The position numbers and the translations under genes were made by a program. Positions 22,533-31,243 of a stretch of 64,000 bases of DNA are shown piece by piece (position 1 is the first letter of the stretch; every line of letters starts with the position of its first letter). The notes under the pieces were generated by a model. It was not told the DNA's origin. It saw nothing but the letters and a program-made list of their open reading frames with translations, and did no database searches. The DNA lies in the NCBI GenBank assembly GCA_963668445.1, contig OY764335.1, forward strand, positions 744,001-808,000, read 5' to 3'. This stretch comes from Poriferisulfidus sp963668445 (GTDB lineage Bacteria; Pseudomonadota; Gammaproteobacteria; Poriferisulfidales; Poriferisulfidaceae).

Positions 22533-25076
22533 ATGGCTACCCAAAACATTCGGGCCTTCCGGGTTCTGTGTGGAGAACGAGCCTCAGGACGCGAGTCCCG
22601 AACCGCCTCCCCCTGCTATTGGAGGATCGCCGGAGCGGCTTGCCGACTCCTCCGGCATTCGATGGCATTTTGCAAATTTCCGATTCTGTTCTTTGGCCGA
22701 AAGGGGCGCCGTACATTGATTCTGTCCGCGTGCGTGATGGCGCTGGGCTGCCCTCCTGCTGCAGCTGCGAAGAACGAGGAGCTTACGATTACGGCTCGCA
22801 AGCGGGATGCGGGCGAGCAGTTGCAAGACGTGCCGCTGGCGGTCTCGGCGTTTTCCGCAGAAGAACTGGAGGCGCGCTTCGCGAACGATCTGACCGCCTT
22901 GAGCTACCGGGCTCCGAATGTCATCTTGTCGGATGTGGGCACCACCCGCGGCGTCGCCAACTTCAGCATCCGCGGCTTGGGCATCAACAGTTCGATTCCG
23001 TCCATCGATCCGACGGTCGGCGTGTTCGTCGACGGCGTCTATATGGGCATCACGGCAGGCGTCATCAACGATTTCTTCGATATTGAAGGCATCGAGATCT
23101 TGCGCGGGCCGCAGGGCCTGCTGTTCGGCCGCAACGTGACGGGCGGCGCCGTTCTGCTACGCACCCGCAAGCCGACCGAAGATTTCGAAATGTCGTTCCG
23201 GGGGGATTTCCAGCAAGGCTTCGAAGCGGCCGGAGGGCTCACGGTGTCCGGGCCGGTCCTGCCCGGGAAGCTGCTCGGCCGGCTGGCCGTCTACCACAAG
23301 GACGACGAAGGCTGGCACACGAATCTGGCCGACGGAGAGGACGATTCCGGAGCCTACCGCATCACGTTCGTACGGCCGTCCCTGACGTATTATCCGGGCG
23401 ATGATTCGGAACTTACGGTGCGGTACGAGCGCGGGCAGGCGCGCGGCGACGGGCCCCGCAGCCAGAACCGTGGCCTCTACGATCGGAATTCGTGGGACTT
23501 TTCAGTGGACGAGAAGGGCTATGCCGATTCGGACTGGAGCCAGCTCTATGGAGAGTTCACTATGGATGTGCCGTTAGGCGGCGGGACGATCACCAACATT
23601 TTCGGCTGGCGCCGCGTCAATCTCAATTCCCGAACGGACGCGGACAGTTCGGATCTGGAGGTCTTTGTGGGCGATGCCTATTTCGAGCAGGAGCAGTTCA
23701 GCAACGAATTCCGGTACTTCGGATCGTTTTTCGACGATCAGGTCGATCTGACGGCGGGTCTGTACTGGTTCGATCAGAATATCGAATATTGGGAGCGGCG
23801 GGAATTGTTCAAGCACCAATTCGAGTCCCAGATTAATTCCGCATATTCGTACGATCCTGCGGCCTCGCTTTGCAGCATTCCCTCGGTGCGAGCTAGGTTG
23901 AACGCCATTTCGGGGTTGCCGGACTTGTGCGACACCAACAACGTTCCGACATGGGACAACAGCTGGATCGATTCAGCACTCGGCGGCGAGCAGGATACGA
24001 CGACGCGCGGGGCCTTCGTCCACGCGGACGTGCATGCGACGCCGAGCGTGACGCTCAACTTCGGGCTGCGCTACACCTACGAGAAGAAGGAGGCGGACAT
24101 TGCCACGTTCTCTCCCGGGTCTTTTCGAATCGAGGCCGTGCCGGGTGTGGTGATTCCAGTTGGCGCTTCGCGATGCGATTTCGGCGCTCGAATCTGCGAC
24201 TTCAATTATTCGGATGAGCACAGCTGGAGCAACTGGACGCCCAAAATCGGCATCCAGTACATGGCGAGCGATGCCGTGAACCTGTATGCCTTCTGGACCA
24301 AAGGCTTCCGCAGCGGCGGCTACAACTTCCGGCATACGGATCCCAATGTCGACCCGGAGCCGTTCAGCGAAGAGCGGCAGAACTCGTATGAAGTCGGTGC
24401 CAAGATCGATTGGCTCGACGGACGCTTGCGCACCAATGTAGCGCTGTTCCATAACAAAGTGGACGACATGCAGCGCGAGGTGGGGCGCCAGGACGCGCAG
24501 GCAGGCACGGTGCAAAGCATCCTGAATACGGCAGATGCGACGCTGCAAGGCATCGAAGTGGAAGCCTATGCCCGGCTCACTGAGAATTTGCTGCTGACGG
24601 CCAATCTCGGCTATACGGACGGGGAATACGACAGCGTGCGCAAGGACCTCAATCAGGACGGCAAGATTGACGGGAAGGACGAGGATCTGGACTTTCCGCG
24701 CCTGGCGGAGGTGACCTACAGCCTCGGTCTGATTCATAGCCTGCCGCTGGAATCGTGGAATGGGATGCTGCTGACCCGAATCGACTTCAGCCACAGCGAC
24801 GATGCGGCCGCGGACGACGCGAACCTCGGGAGGCTGAACGAGGTTGAGACGCTGGAAGCGAGTCTGACCTATGCCAGCGCCGACGGGCGGCTGCGCATCT
24901 CCCTGTATGGCAAGAACCTTCTGGACGAGGTCCAAGAGGGAGGCGAGTCTCAATTCCCGGGCAATTTCCCGGGCGGGCCGGTGGCGCCGCCGGGCTATCG
25001 AGGCAGCGGCGCGGTGTTTGCGCCTCTGGTCAACGAAGGACGCCGCGGCGGCGTGCGGATCTCCTACCGGTTCTGA
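22533..25076 (+). CDS. TonB-dependent outer-membrane receptor
   Basis: The frame encodes 847 residues. A TonB box-like ELTITARKR follows the signal region, then a plug domain (QDVPLAVSAFSAEEL, FSIRGLGINSS, GVFVDGVYMG, EILRGPQGLLFGRNVTGGAV) and a beta-barrel ending in the aromatic GGVRISYRF. There is no N-terminal signalling domain, so it should not drive a sigma/anti-sigma pair. ATG 22533 has AAGG 7 nt upstream but starts about 66 residues before the hydrophobic signal; ATG 22662 or TTG 22716 would give more usual signal peptides. A barrel loop at about 705-720 reads DLNQDGKIDGKDEDLD, a dockerin/EF-hand-like Ca-binding pattern. The ligand is unknown; neighbours suggest a metal complex. Confidence 0.9.
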   Translation: MATQNIRAFRVLCGERASGRESRTASPCYWRIAGAACRLLRHSMAFCKFPILFFGRKGRRTLILSACVMALGCPPAAAAKNEELTITARKRDAGEQLQDVPLAVSAFSAEELEARFANDLTALSYRAPNVILSDVGTTRGVANFSIRGLGINSSIPSIDPTVGVFVDGVYMGITAGVINDFFDIEGIEILRGPQGLLFGRNVTGGAVLLRTRKPTEDFEMSFRGDFQQGFEAAGGLTVSGPVLPGKLLGRLAVYHKDDEGWHTNLADGEDDSGAYRITFVRPSLTYYPGDDSELTVRYERGQARGDGPRSQNRGLYDRNSWDFSVDEKGYADSDWSQLYGEFTMDVPLGGGTITNIFGWRRVNLNSRTDADSSDLEVFVGDAYFEQEQFSNEFRYFGSFFDDQVDLTAGLYWFDQNIEYWERRELFKHQFESQINSAYSYDPAASLCSIPSVRARLNAISGLPDLCDTNNVPTWDNSWIDSALGGEQDTTTRGAFVHADVHATPSVTLNFGLRYTYEKKEADIATFSPGSFRIEAVPGVVIPVGASRCDFGARICDFNYSDEHSWSNWTPKIGIQYMASDAVNLYAFWTKGFRSGGYNFRHTDPNVDPEPFSEERQNSYEVGAKIDWLDGRLRTNVALFHNKVDDMQREVGRQDAQAGTVQSILNTADATLQGIEVEAYARLTENLLLTANLGYTDGEYDSVRKDLNQDGKIDGKDEDLDFPRLAEVTYSLGLIHSLPLESWNGMLLTRIDFSHSDDAAADDANLGRLNEVETLEASLTYASADGRLRISLYGKNLLDEVQEGGESQFPGNFPGGPVAPPGYRGSGAVFAPLVNEGRRGGVRISYRF

Positions 25077-25137
25077 GTCCAACCCCGTGCGCGCTGCGGT
25101 TGCCGCTGGGCGGGTGCGGAGGGTGCTCCGGCCGTGT

Positions 25138-25143
25138 TATACT
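25138..25143 (+). promoter_or_regulatory. Candidate -10 box for the DUF1326 gene
   Basis: TATACT is 44 nt before the DUF1326 ATG and 62 nt after the receptor stop. With the terminator downstream of the gene this suggests a single-gene transcription unit. The -35 is not evident. Confidence 0.45.
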
Positions 25144-25187
25144 ACGGCCTATGTTCACCCTATTCTTCAGCTACTGGAGGGAATCCC

Positions 25188-25796
25188 ATGGCATCGAATG
25201 ACTGGAGCCTGAAGGGCAATTATTTTGAGTCCTGCACCTGCGACCTCATCTGCCCCTGCATCACTTTGAAACCGCCGACCACCGGCACTTGTACCGCTTT
25301 GCTCGGCTGGCACATCGACGAAGGCCATCTGGACGGAGTCAGCTTGAATAATCTGAACGTCTCGATGTTCCTGCAAGCGCCGGGCCTGCTGACCGAGGGC
25401 AATTTCAAAGTTGCTTTGTACATTGACGAAGGTGCCAGCGACGAGCAGGCGCAGGCGATCACGGAACTCTACGGCGGCGAACATGGCGGCCATCTGGGCG
25501 TAGTGGCAAGTCTGGTCGGCGAAGTGGTCAGCGTGAAGAAAATGCCGATCGAGTATGCGGTCGACGGCAAGCAGCGGCGCCTGAAGGTCGGAGACATCGC
25601 CGCCAGCGTCGTGAACGAGGTGGAGGGCGCCGACGGCGGCCCTGTCATCGTGTCCAATCCGCCGCTGGCCATCGCGCCGGGCCACGACATCACGATCAGC
25701 AACACTGAGAAGGTCACGTACAGCGACAACGGCGTCGAACACGAGCATGAGGGCACGGTAAGTCTGGCCTCCAATTTCACCTACGGCCCGAGTTGA
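25188..25796 (+). CDS. DUF1326 cysteine-rich protein
   Basis: The ATG at 25188 has a strong GGAGGG ribosome binding site and gives 202 residues, with no signal peptide. Near the N-terminus NYFESCTCDLICPC contains Cys16, Cys18, Cys22 and Cys24, the family's conserved C-x-C-x3-C-x-C motif, which looks like a metal- or cluster-binding site. The rest is beta-rich, with PLAIAPGHDITISN near the C-terminus and a His-Glu stretch (VEHEHEG). Biochemical function is not established. Members commonly neighbour DUF2182 proteins, as in this window, which implies a joint role. Confidence 0.9.
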   Translation: MASNDWSLKGNYFESCTCDLICPCITLKPPTTGTCTALLGWHIDEGHLDGVSLNNLNVSMFLQAPGLLTEGNFKVALYIDEGASDEQAQAITELYGGEHGGHLGVVASLVGEVVSVKKMPIEYAVDGKQRRLKVGDIAASVVNEVEGADGGPVIVSNPPLAIAPGHDITISNTEKVTYSDNGVEHEHEGTVSLASNFTYGPS

Positions 25797-25853
25797 GCCT
25801 TTGCTCGTTCGCGCCTTGCGGAACATAACAATAATAACTACCACTCAGAACCT

Positions 25854-25879
25854 AGGCCGCCGCAAGGCGGCCTCGTTTT
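25854..25879 (+). terminator. Rho-independent terminator after DUF1326
   Basis: GGCCGCC (25855-25861), a GCAA tetraloop and GGCGGCC (25866-25872) form a perfect 7-bp GC stem, followed by TCGTTTT. The GNRA loop adds stability. It ends the DUF1326 transcript and lies only 24 nt before the msrA start codon. Confidence 0.8.
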
Positions 25880-25902
25880 GAATGCGCAACTGGAGGCCGA
25901 GC

Positions 25903-26493
25903 GTGGCGGCGAGCGGCGAAGCGCACCTGTTCACGCGCAATCCATTGCGGCCGCCGTACCCCGTGCCATTGCGTACGGCAGACTTCGCCATGGGCTGCTT
26001 TTGGGGTGCGGAGCAGCGCTTTTGGAGCTTGCATGGCGTGTGGACGACGGCCGTCGGCTATGCGGCCGGGGATGTGTCCGATCCGACCTATGAAGAAGTA
26101 TGCACGGGCCAGACCGGGCATGCGGAAGCCGTGCGTGTGGTCTACGATCCGGAGCAGATTGAGTATGCCGCGTTGCTGGCGTGCTTCTGGGAAGGGCACG
26201 ATCCGACCCAAGGCATGCGTCAGGGCAATGATGTGGGAACCCAGTACCGTTCCGGGCTCTACTACGCGGATTCCGGGCAGCAAGCGCTGGCGGAAGCGAG
26301 CCGCCGGCTGTATCAGGACGCGCTCGAGGCGCAGGGGTACGGCGCGATCACCACGGAATTGGCATCGGCCGGCGCCTTCCACTTCGCCGAATCCTACCAT
26401 CAGCAGTATTTGGGCAAGAACCCGGGCGGCTATTGCGGGCATGGCGGCGTGGGCGTGCCTTTTCCGCTCAAGGCGCTGCACGCGCTGGCGTAA
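25903..26493 (+). CDS. msrA: Peptide methionine sulfoxide reductase MsrA
   Basis: MsrA reduces the S-epimer of methionine sulfoxide in proteins. The catalytic Cys is Cys32 in FAMGCFWGAEQRFW; EVCTGQTGHAEAVRVVYDP and the resolving-Cys tail NPGGYCGHGGVGVPFP are all typical. I choose the GTG at 25903 as start, because GGAGG at 25892-25896 is 6 nt away; an ATG at 25882 is only 3 nt past the terminator T tract and has no binding site. This gives 196 residues. How the gene is transcribed is unclear, as it follows a terminator closely. The stop overlaps the next gene. Confidence 0.92.
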   Translation: MAASGEAHLFTRNPLRPPYPVPLRTADFAMGCFWGAEQRFWSLHGVWTTAVGYAAGDVSDPTYEEVCTGQTGHAEAVRVVYDPEQIEYAALLACFWEGHDPTQGMRQGNDVGTQYRSGLYYADSGQQALAEASRRLYQDALEAQGYGAITTELASAGAFHFAESYHQQYLGKNPGGYCGHGGVGVPFPLKALHALA

Positions 26494-26906
26494 TGGCACA
26501 TGCAGGGCGCATGTGGCGGATGTGCTCCGCGCTTGCGCTGGGCGGCGCTTTGGCCTTGGGCCCGGGCGCGTCCGCGCGGGATTCCCAAGGCGATTACAAG
26601 GCGCGGGGCTTGGGCGCGGATACGTGCATCAGCTTCATCGCGGTGCCACCGGAGCGGCGCGGCCTGTACTACAGTTGGATCGCCGGCTATCTGACAGCGT
26701 ACAATTACCTCGTCCCCGACACCTACAGCATTGCGGAGTACACAGGATTGACGCGCACGAACGATTGGCTTGAACGCTACTGCAGCAAGCATCCGACCGA
26801 CTTGCTGCATCAGGCCATCCGGAGTTTTTTGGCGGAGCGCCATCGCGTGCGACTTAAATCCAGACCCGATCCTGAGGTGCTCGGACAGACACGGAACGAA
26901 CGCTGA
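26493..26906 (+). CDS. Small secreted protein, Rap1a/HdeA-like
   Basis: The ATG at 26493 overlaps the msrA stop and gives 137 residues. A signal peptide is visible (MWRMCSALALGGALALGPGASA, about 7-28). The mature part has two cysteines, in ADTCISFI and ERYCSKHP, spaced as in small periplasmic HdeA/Rap1a-type proteins that fold around one disulfide. The motif YYSWIAGYLTAYN before, and LLHQAIRSFLAE after, the second Cys also resemble that group. Function is not known; a protective or chaperone role beside MsrA in the envelope is inference only. Confidence 0.7.
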   Translation: MAHAGRMWRMCSALALGGALALGPGASARDSQGDYKARGLGADTCISFIAVPPERRGLYYSWIAGYLTAYNYLVPDTYSIAEYTGLTRTNDWLERYCSKHPTDLLHQAIRSFLAERHRVRLKSRPDPEVLGQTRNER

Positions 26907-26933
26907 ACGGCTGTGGAGGCAGATGCATCGCTC

Positions 26934-27764
26934 ATGAACACGAGAGTCGCCGCGGTCCAGATGGCTTCCGGGCCTAATCTGGATGCCAATTTGCTGGAAG
27001 CCGACCGGTTGATCGGGCAGGCGGTGGGCGCCGGTGCCCGGCTGGTGGTGCTGCCTGAAAACTTTGCGCTGATGGGCATCGCGGACCGGGACGTGCTGGA
27101 ATATCGGGAGCAGCCGGGAGAAGGCCCGATCCAGAAGTTCATCCAGGGCCAGTGCCGGCGGCACCGGATATGGGTCGTGGCAGGCACGATTCCGCTCCAT
27201 TGCGAAGTTGCGGACAAGATGGCGGCCGCTTCCATGCTGTTCGACGAGCACGGCGAGATGCGGGCACGCTACGACAAGATCCACCTGTTCGACGTGACGC
27301 TGGTCGCAAGCGGCGAAAGCTACAACGAATCCGCCATCACGCGCAGCGGCAGTGAGGTGGTCGTGGCGGATACTCCGTTCGGACGGCTCGGGCTTACTGT
27401 CTGCTACGACCTTCGGTTTCCGGAACTGTTCCGGGCTCTGCTGGACCAGGGTGTCGAAGTCGTGGCGCTCCCGGCGGCCTTCACGGCGTTGACGGGCAAA
27501 GCGCATTGGGAGAGTTTGCTGCGGGCCCGAGCCATCGAGAATCTGGTGCATCTGATTGCCAGCGCGCAAGGTGGCTACCACCTGAACGGGCGCGAGACCT
27601 ACGGCCATTCCATGATTGTGGATCCGTGGGGAACCATCAAGGGGCAATTGCCGCATGGTGCGGGGATGGTGCTGGCGGATCTTGACCGCCACGGCTTGGA
27701 AGAAATCCGCACCAACTTTCCGTGCATCCACAACCGGAGGCTGACATGTCGGGTGGACGCGTAA
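26934..27764 (+). CDS. Carbon-nitrogen hydrolase (Nit-type, probable deaminated-glutathione amidase)
   Basis: The nitrilase-fold enzyme has its Glu-Lys-Cys triad at Glu42 (VVLPENFALMG), Lys115 (RYDKIHLFDV) and Cys157 (VCYDLRFPELFR). With ATG 26934 it has 276 residues, the size of the Nit1/NitFhit group, whose members hydrolyse deaminated glutathione, a toxic transaminase by-product. The C-terminal PWGTIKGQLPHGAGMVLADLD is also family-typical. The gene lies next to tldD and pmbA, a conserved gammaproteobacterial arrangement, and overlaps tldD by 19 nt. A GGAGG at 26915-26919 is 14 nt from the ATG, so a GTG start at 26913 cannot be excluded. Confidence 0.88.
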   Translation: MNTRVAAVQMASGPNLDANLLEADRLIGQAVGAGARLVVLPENFALMGIADRDVLEYREQPGEGPIQKFIQGQCRRHRIWVVAGTIPLHCEVADKMAAASMLFDEHGEMRARYDKIHLFDVTLVASGESYNESAITRSGSEVVVADTPFGRLGLTVCYDLRFPELFRALLDQGVEVVALPAAFTALTGKAHWESLLRARAIENLVHLIASAQGGYHLNGRETYGHSMIVDPWGTIKGQLPHGAGMVLADLDRHGLEEIRTNFPCIHNRRLTCRVDA

Positions 27765-29206
27765 CCGAAGCGGCGGCGCAGCGCTATCTTCTGGAGCCGG
27801 GGGACATGACGCCGCGGACCTTGGAAGACACGCTGGCGCATGTCTGGTCGCGGGCCTGCGACTACGCGGATGTGTATTTGCAATACGCGCAATGCGAGAC
27901 GCTGGCGATCGAGGATGGCATCGTCAAGGATGCGACGTTTTCGCTGGAGCAAGGCGGCGGCGTCCGCGCCGTGGCCGGCGAGCGTTCGGGTTTCGCGTAT
28001 TCGGAGGATCTGAGTGCGGGGCAATTGTTGGAAGCGGCCAAAGCGGCCCGCGCCATTGCGCATAGCGACCGGCAGGCCCAATTGCCGCCGACGCGTTCGG
28101 CGGAGCCGGCTGCCGTGTGCGCCTACGGCAACCCGCTGGCGGAATTGAATATGGAGCGCAAGATCGAGTTGCTGCGCAAGGCCGATCGCATCGCGCGCGC
28201 CGCATCGCCGGAAATCATCAAGGTCACGGCCACGCTGGCTTCCGCCTACGAAGTGGTGCTGATTGCGTCGACGGACGGCATCTACGAAACGGATGTCCGC
28301 CCGATGGTGCGTCTCAATGTTTCCGTCATTGCGGAGCGGCAAGGCCGGCGCGAAGCCGGCGGGCGCGGCGGCGGCGGACGCTATGGCTACCAGCGCCTGT
28401 TGGATGAGGGGGCACCGGCGCGCTTCGCGCAGGAGGCAGCCCGCGAGGCGCTGCTCAATCTGGAATCGCAGGAAGCTCCTGCCGGAGCCATGACGGTGGT
28501 GCTGGGCTCCGGCTGGCCGGGCGTGCTGCTGCACGAAGCCGTCGGGCATGGCTTGGAAGGCGATGCGGTGCGCAAGGGCACATCGGCCTTTACGCATATG
28601 CAGGGCCAGCGCGTGGCCAGCCCCGGGGTGACCGTCGTGGACAACGGCACCTTGCCGGACCGGCGCGGTTCGCTACGCATGGATGACGAAGGCACGCCGA
28701 CCCGTTGCACGACGCTGATTGAGGACGGAATTCTGTGCGGCTATCTGTACGACCGGCACAATGCGCGGCTGCAGAAAGCCTGCCCGACCGGCAACGGCCG
28801 GCGCGAATCCTACGCGCATCAGCCGATGCCGCGCATGACCAATACGTACATGCAGCCCGGGCCGTACGCGCCGCAGGAAATCCTTGAATCGGTCGATTAC
28901 GGCTTGTACGCGGTCGGCTTCAACGGCGGGCAAGTGGACATCACATCCGGGAAGTTCGTATTTTCCGCGTCCGAAGCGTATCTGATCAAAAACGGCAAAA
29001 TCGCGCATCCGGTCAAGGGCGCGACGCTTATTGGGGACGGCCCCAGCGTGCTGCGACGCGTCAGCATGATCGGCAACGATCTGGAATTGGATGCCGGAGT
29101 GGGCACCTGCGGCAAGGACGGGCAGCAAGTGCCGGTCGGCGTCGGCCAGCCGACGTTGCGGGTGGAGGAATTGACGGTCGGCGGAACCCGCATGCATGGC
29201 GACTGA
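27746..29206 (+). CDS. tldD: Metalloprotease subunit TldD
   Basis: TldD and TldE (PmbA) form a heterodimeric zinc protease that degrades unfolded peptides, for example removing the leader of microcin B17 and cleaving CcdA. The ATG at 27746 is preceded by GGAGG and gives 486 residues. The metal site is HEAVGHGLEGD (H-E-x3-H), followed by KGTSAF and PTRCTTLIEDG. The C-terminus includes IGDGPSVLRRVSMIGNDL and GTCGKDGQQVPVGVGQP, conserved in the family. The partner pmbA follows immediately with overlapping reading frames, matching subunit stoichiometry. Confidence 0.95.
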   Translation: MSGGRVTEAAAQRYLLEPGDMTPRTLEDTLAHVWSRACDYADVYLQYAQCETLAIEDGIVKDATFSLEQGGGVRAVAGERSGFAYSEDLSAGQLLEAAKAARAIAHSDRQAQLPPTRSAEPAAVCAYGNPLAELNMERKIELLRKADRIARAASPEIIKVTATLASAYEVVLIASTDGIYETDVRPMVRLNVSVIAERQGRREAGGRGGGGRYGYQRLLDEGAPARFAQEAAREALLNLESQEAPAGAMTVVLGSGWPGVLLHEAVGHGLEGDAVRKGTSAFTHMQGQRVASPGVTVVDNGTLPDRRGSLRMDDEGTPTRCTTLIEDGILCGYLYDRHNARLQKACPTGNGRRESYAHQPMPRMTNTYMQPGPYAPQEILESVDYGLYAVGFNGGQVDITSGKFVFSASEAYLIKNGKIAHPVKGATLIGDGPSVLRRVSMIGNDLELDAGVGTCGKDGQQVPVGVGQPTLRVEELTVGGTRMHGD

Positions 29207-30536
29207 AGCACAGACGGAAGCGGCACTGCGCGCGTGTGCGCAGCAGGCGCTGGAGCAGGCCGGGAAATTGGGCGCGACCGCCGCGGCGGCGGCGCTGGAT
29301 TGCGGCGAAGGGCTGACGGTGTCGGTGCGGCTTGGCGAACTGGAAACCGTGGAACGGGAGCAGGACCAGAGCTTTGCCATCACCGTGTATTTCGGGCATC
29401 GCCGCGGGCATGCCTCCAGCACGGATCTGCACTGGGACTCGGTCGCTCGCACGGTCGAGGCGGCGTGCAGCATCGCCCGCAGCACGGAAGAGGATGCGTG
29501 CCATGGCCTGCCGGATGCGGATCGGCTGGCATGCGACCCCCCGGATCTGGACATTTACCATCCGCGCCGCCTTGACGGCGATGCGGCGATGCGGCTTGCT
29601 CAAGAGTGCGAAAGCGCCGCGCGCGCGGACGCGCGCATCGTCAACTCCGAAGGCTCCCAGGCCAGCGGCTACGCGGGCCTTCGGGTGTTCGCCAACAGCC
29701 TTGATTTCATGGGCGCGTATTGGCGCAGCAGCCACGATCTCAGTTGCTGCGTGGTGGCAGCGGACGATCAGGGCAGACAGGAGCGGGATTACTGGTATAG
29801 CGAAGATTGCGATTGGCGCCAACTGGAAGAACCGGAAACAGTCGGACGGATGGCCGCAGAGCGGACCTTACGGCGCTTGGGCGCCCGTCCGCTGGCGAGT
29901 TGCGCGGCGCCGGTGCTGTTTGAGGCTCCGGCCGCACGTTCGCTGATTGGGCATTTCGTGGGCGCTGCCAGCGGCCGGGCACTGTATCAGGAAGCTTCTT
30001 TTCTGCTGGGACGCGAAGGCGAGCAGATCTGGCCGGAGGACATATGCCTCGTGGAGCGCCCGCAGGCATTGCGCCGTGCGGCGAGTGCGCCATTCGATGC
30101 CGAAGGCGTGGCGACGGCGGAGCGGACGGTGGTGGAGAACGGCATCCTGCGCGGCTGGTTTCTCGGCAGCTATTCGGCCCGCAGGCTGGGGTTGACGACG
30201 ACCGGAAATGCGGGAGGAGTGCGCAATCTCGCCCTCGAAGCCCGTGCGCCGACGCTGGCATGGCCGGAGCTGCTGGAGCGTCTGGAGCGCGGCCTAGTGG
30301 TGACGGAACTGATGGGGCAGGGCGCCAATTTGGTGACCGGGGACTATTCCCGCGGCGCGACCGGGTTCTGGGTCGAGGACGGAGCCATTGCGCATCCAGT
30401 GAACGAGATTACGATCGCAGGCTCCTTGCCCGATATGTTGCGCGGCGTGGTCGCCGTAGGCTCGGAGCAGGACCGGCGCGGCGCCATTCATACCGGCGCA
30501 CTTCTGGTGGATCGGATGCAGATTGCAGGCGCGTAG
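29196..30536 (+). CDS. pmbA: Metalloprotease subunit PmbA (TldE)
   Basis: This 446-residue partner of TldD lacks the H-E-x3-H metal motif, as expected for TldE. It retains the family substrate-channel elements EREQDQSFAITVYFGHRRG, AAGRALY-like SGRALYQEASFLLG, and GANLVTGDYSRGATGFWVEDG followed by HPVNEITIAG. The ATG at 29196 lies inside the tldD end. In E. coli pmbA and tldD are unlinked; adjacency here is common in other Gammaproteobacteria. The small yjgA gene often between them is missing. Confidence 0.94.
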   Translation: MATEAQTEAALRACAQQALEQAGKLGATAAAAALDCGEGLTVSVRLGELETVEREQDQSFAITVYFGHRRGHASSTDLHWDSVARTVEAACSIARSTEEDACHGLPDADRLACDPPDLDIYHPRRLDGDAAMRLAQECESAARADARIVNSEGSQASGYAGLRVFANSLDFMGAYWRSSHDLSCCVVAADDQGRQERDYWYSEDCDWRQLEEPETVGRMAAERTLRRLGARPLASCAAPVLFEAPAARSLIGHFVGAASGRALYQEASFLLGREGEQIWPEDICLVERPQALRRAASAPFDAEGVATAERTVVENGILRGWFLGSYSARRLGLTTTGNAGGVRNLALEARAPTLAWPELLERLERGLVVTELMGQGANLVTGDYSRGATGFWVEDGAIAHPVNEITIAGSLPDMLRGVVAVGSEQDRRGAIHTGALLVDRMQIAGA

Positions 30537-30574
30537 GGGTGAGGCGCGATATTTCCGGCAGGGCGCACTGCCGT

Positions 30575-31243
30575 TCAGCGGAATTCGGACAACTCCAGCC
30601 GAATTTTTTCGGTATCGCTTTCCATGCGCACCGTGCGCACCATCCAGCCGTCGAGAGCCCGGTCGTGCCATGAAATGATGCGCGTCTCCTTGCCGTCGCC
30701 GCGTTCGCGGACCACTTTCCAGACGGGCCGCTGTTCGCCCAGCACGTCGATGCGTTCTAGGGTCGGCGGGTCGAAGCGGTAGATTTTGAGCTGGCCACGC
30801 GACAGCACGCTGTAGTTGGGTTCCAGATGCGGCGTGTTGCGAATCAGCACCAGTGCCATCGCCGCCGGATCCAGTGTGCTGGCGGCAAGCTTTTGCGTCG
30901 ATTCCTTGTCATGGGTCGTGATGAAAACCCGCCGGTCGGTCCAGTTGTAGACGTATTTGTAGTGCTGCCCGCGACCGGCATCATGGTAGAAGTATTCGAG
31001 CGGGCGCAGGCTTTCGCGTTCGGCGACGCCGCGCTCGGTGATGACGCCCTGGCCGAGGATATCCGCGACCAGATTGGGCGTCGCTACGGCCTCGTAGTAG
31101 GTGCGCACGGTCTCGTGCGAGACGGTGACGACCACTTCGCCGGCTTGGATGCCGCGGTAGTACAGGTCGTAGACGGCATGCACGGCTTCGGCCGCAACGG
31201 TGCCGGGCAAGGCGGCCAAGGCCAAGCACCAGAGTCCTTTCAT
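30575..31243 (-). CDS. DUF3108 periplasmic protein
   Basis: The 222-residue protein starts at the ATG at 31243, which overlaps the purN stop, with a signal peptide (MKGLWCLALAALPGTVAA). The mature part matches DUF3108: YDLYYRGIQAGEVVVTV, FYHDAGRGQHYKYVYNW, LDPAAMALVLI and LKIYRFDPPTLERIDVLG. It looks like a beta-rich envelope protein of unknown function; in many Gammaproteobacteria it follows purN exactly as here. The open frame extends further upstream, but that part is a shadow of purN. Confidence 0.88.
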   Translation of the reverse strand: MKGLWCLALAALPGTVAAEAVHAVYDLYYRGIQAGEVVVTVSHETVRTYYEAVATPNLVADILGQGVITERGVAERESLRPLEYFYHDAGRGQHYKYVYNWTDRRVFITTHDKESTQKLAASTLDPAAMALVLIRNTPHLEPNYSVLSRGQLKIYRFDPPTLERIDVLGEQRPVWKVVRERGDGKETRIISWHDRALDGWMVRTVRMESDTEKIRLELSEFR

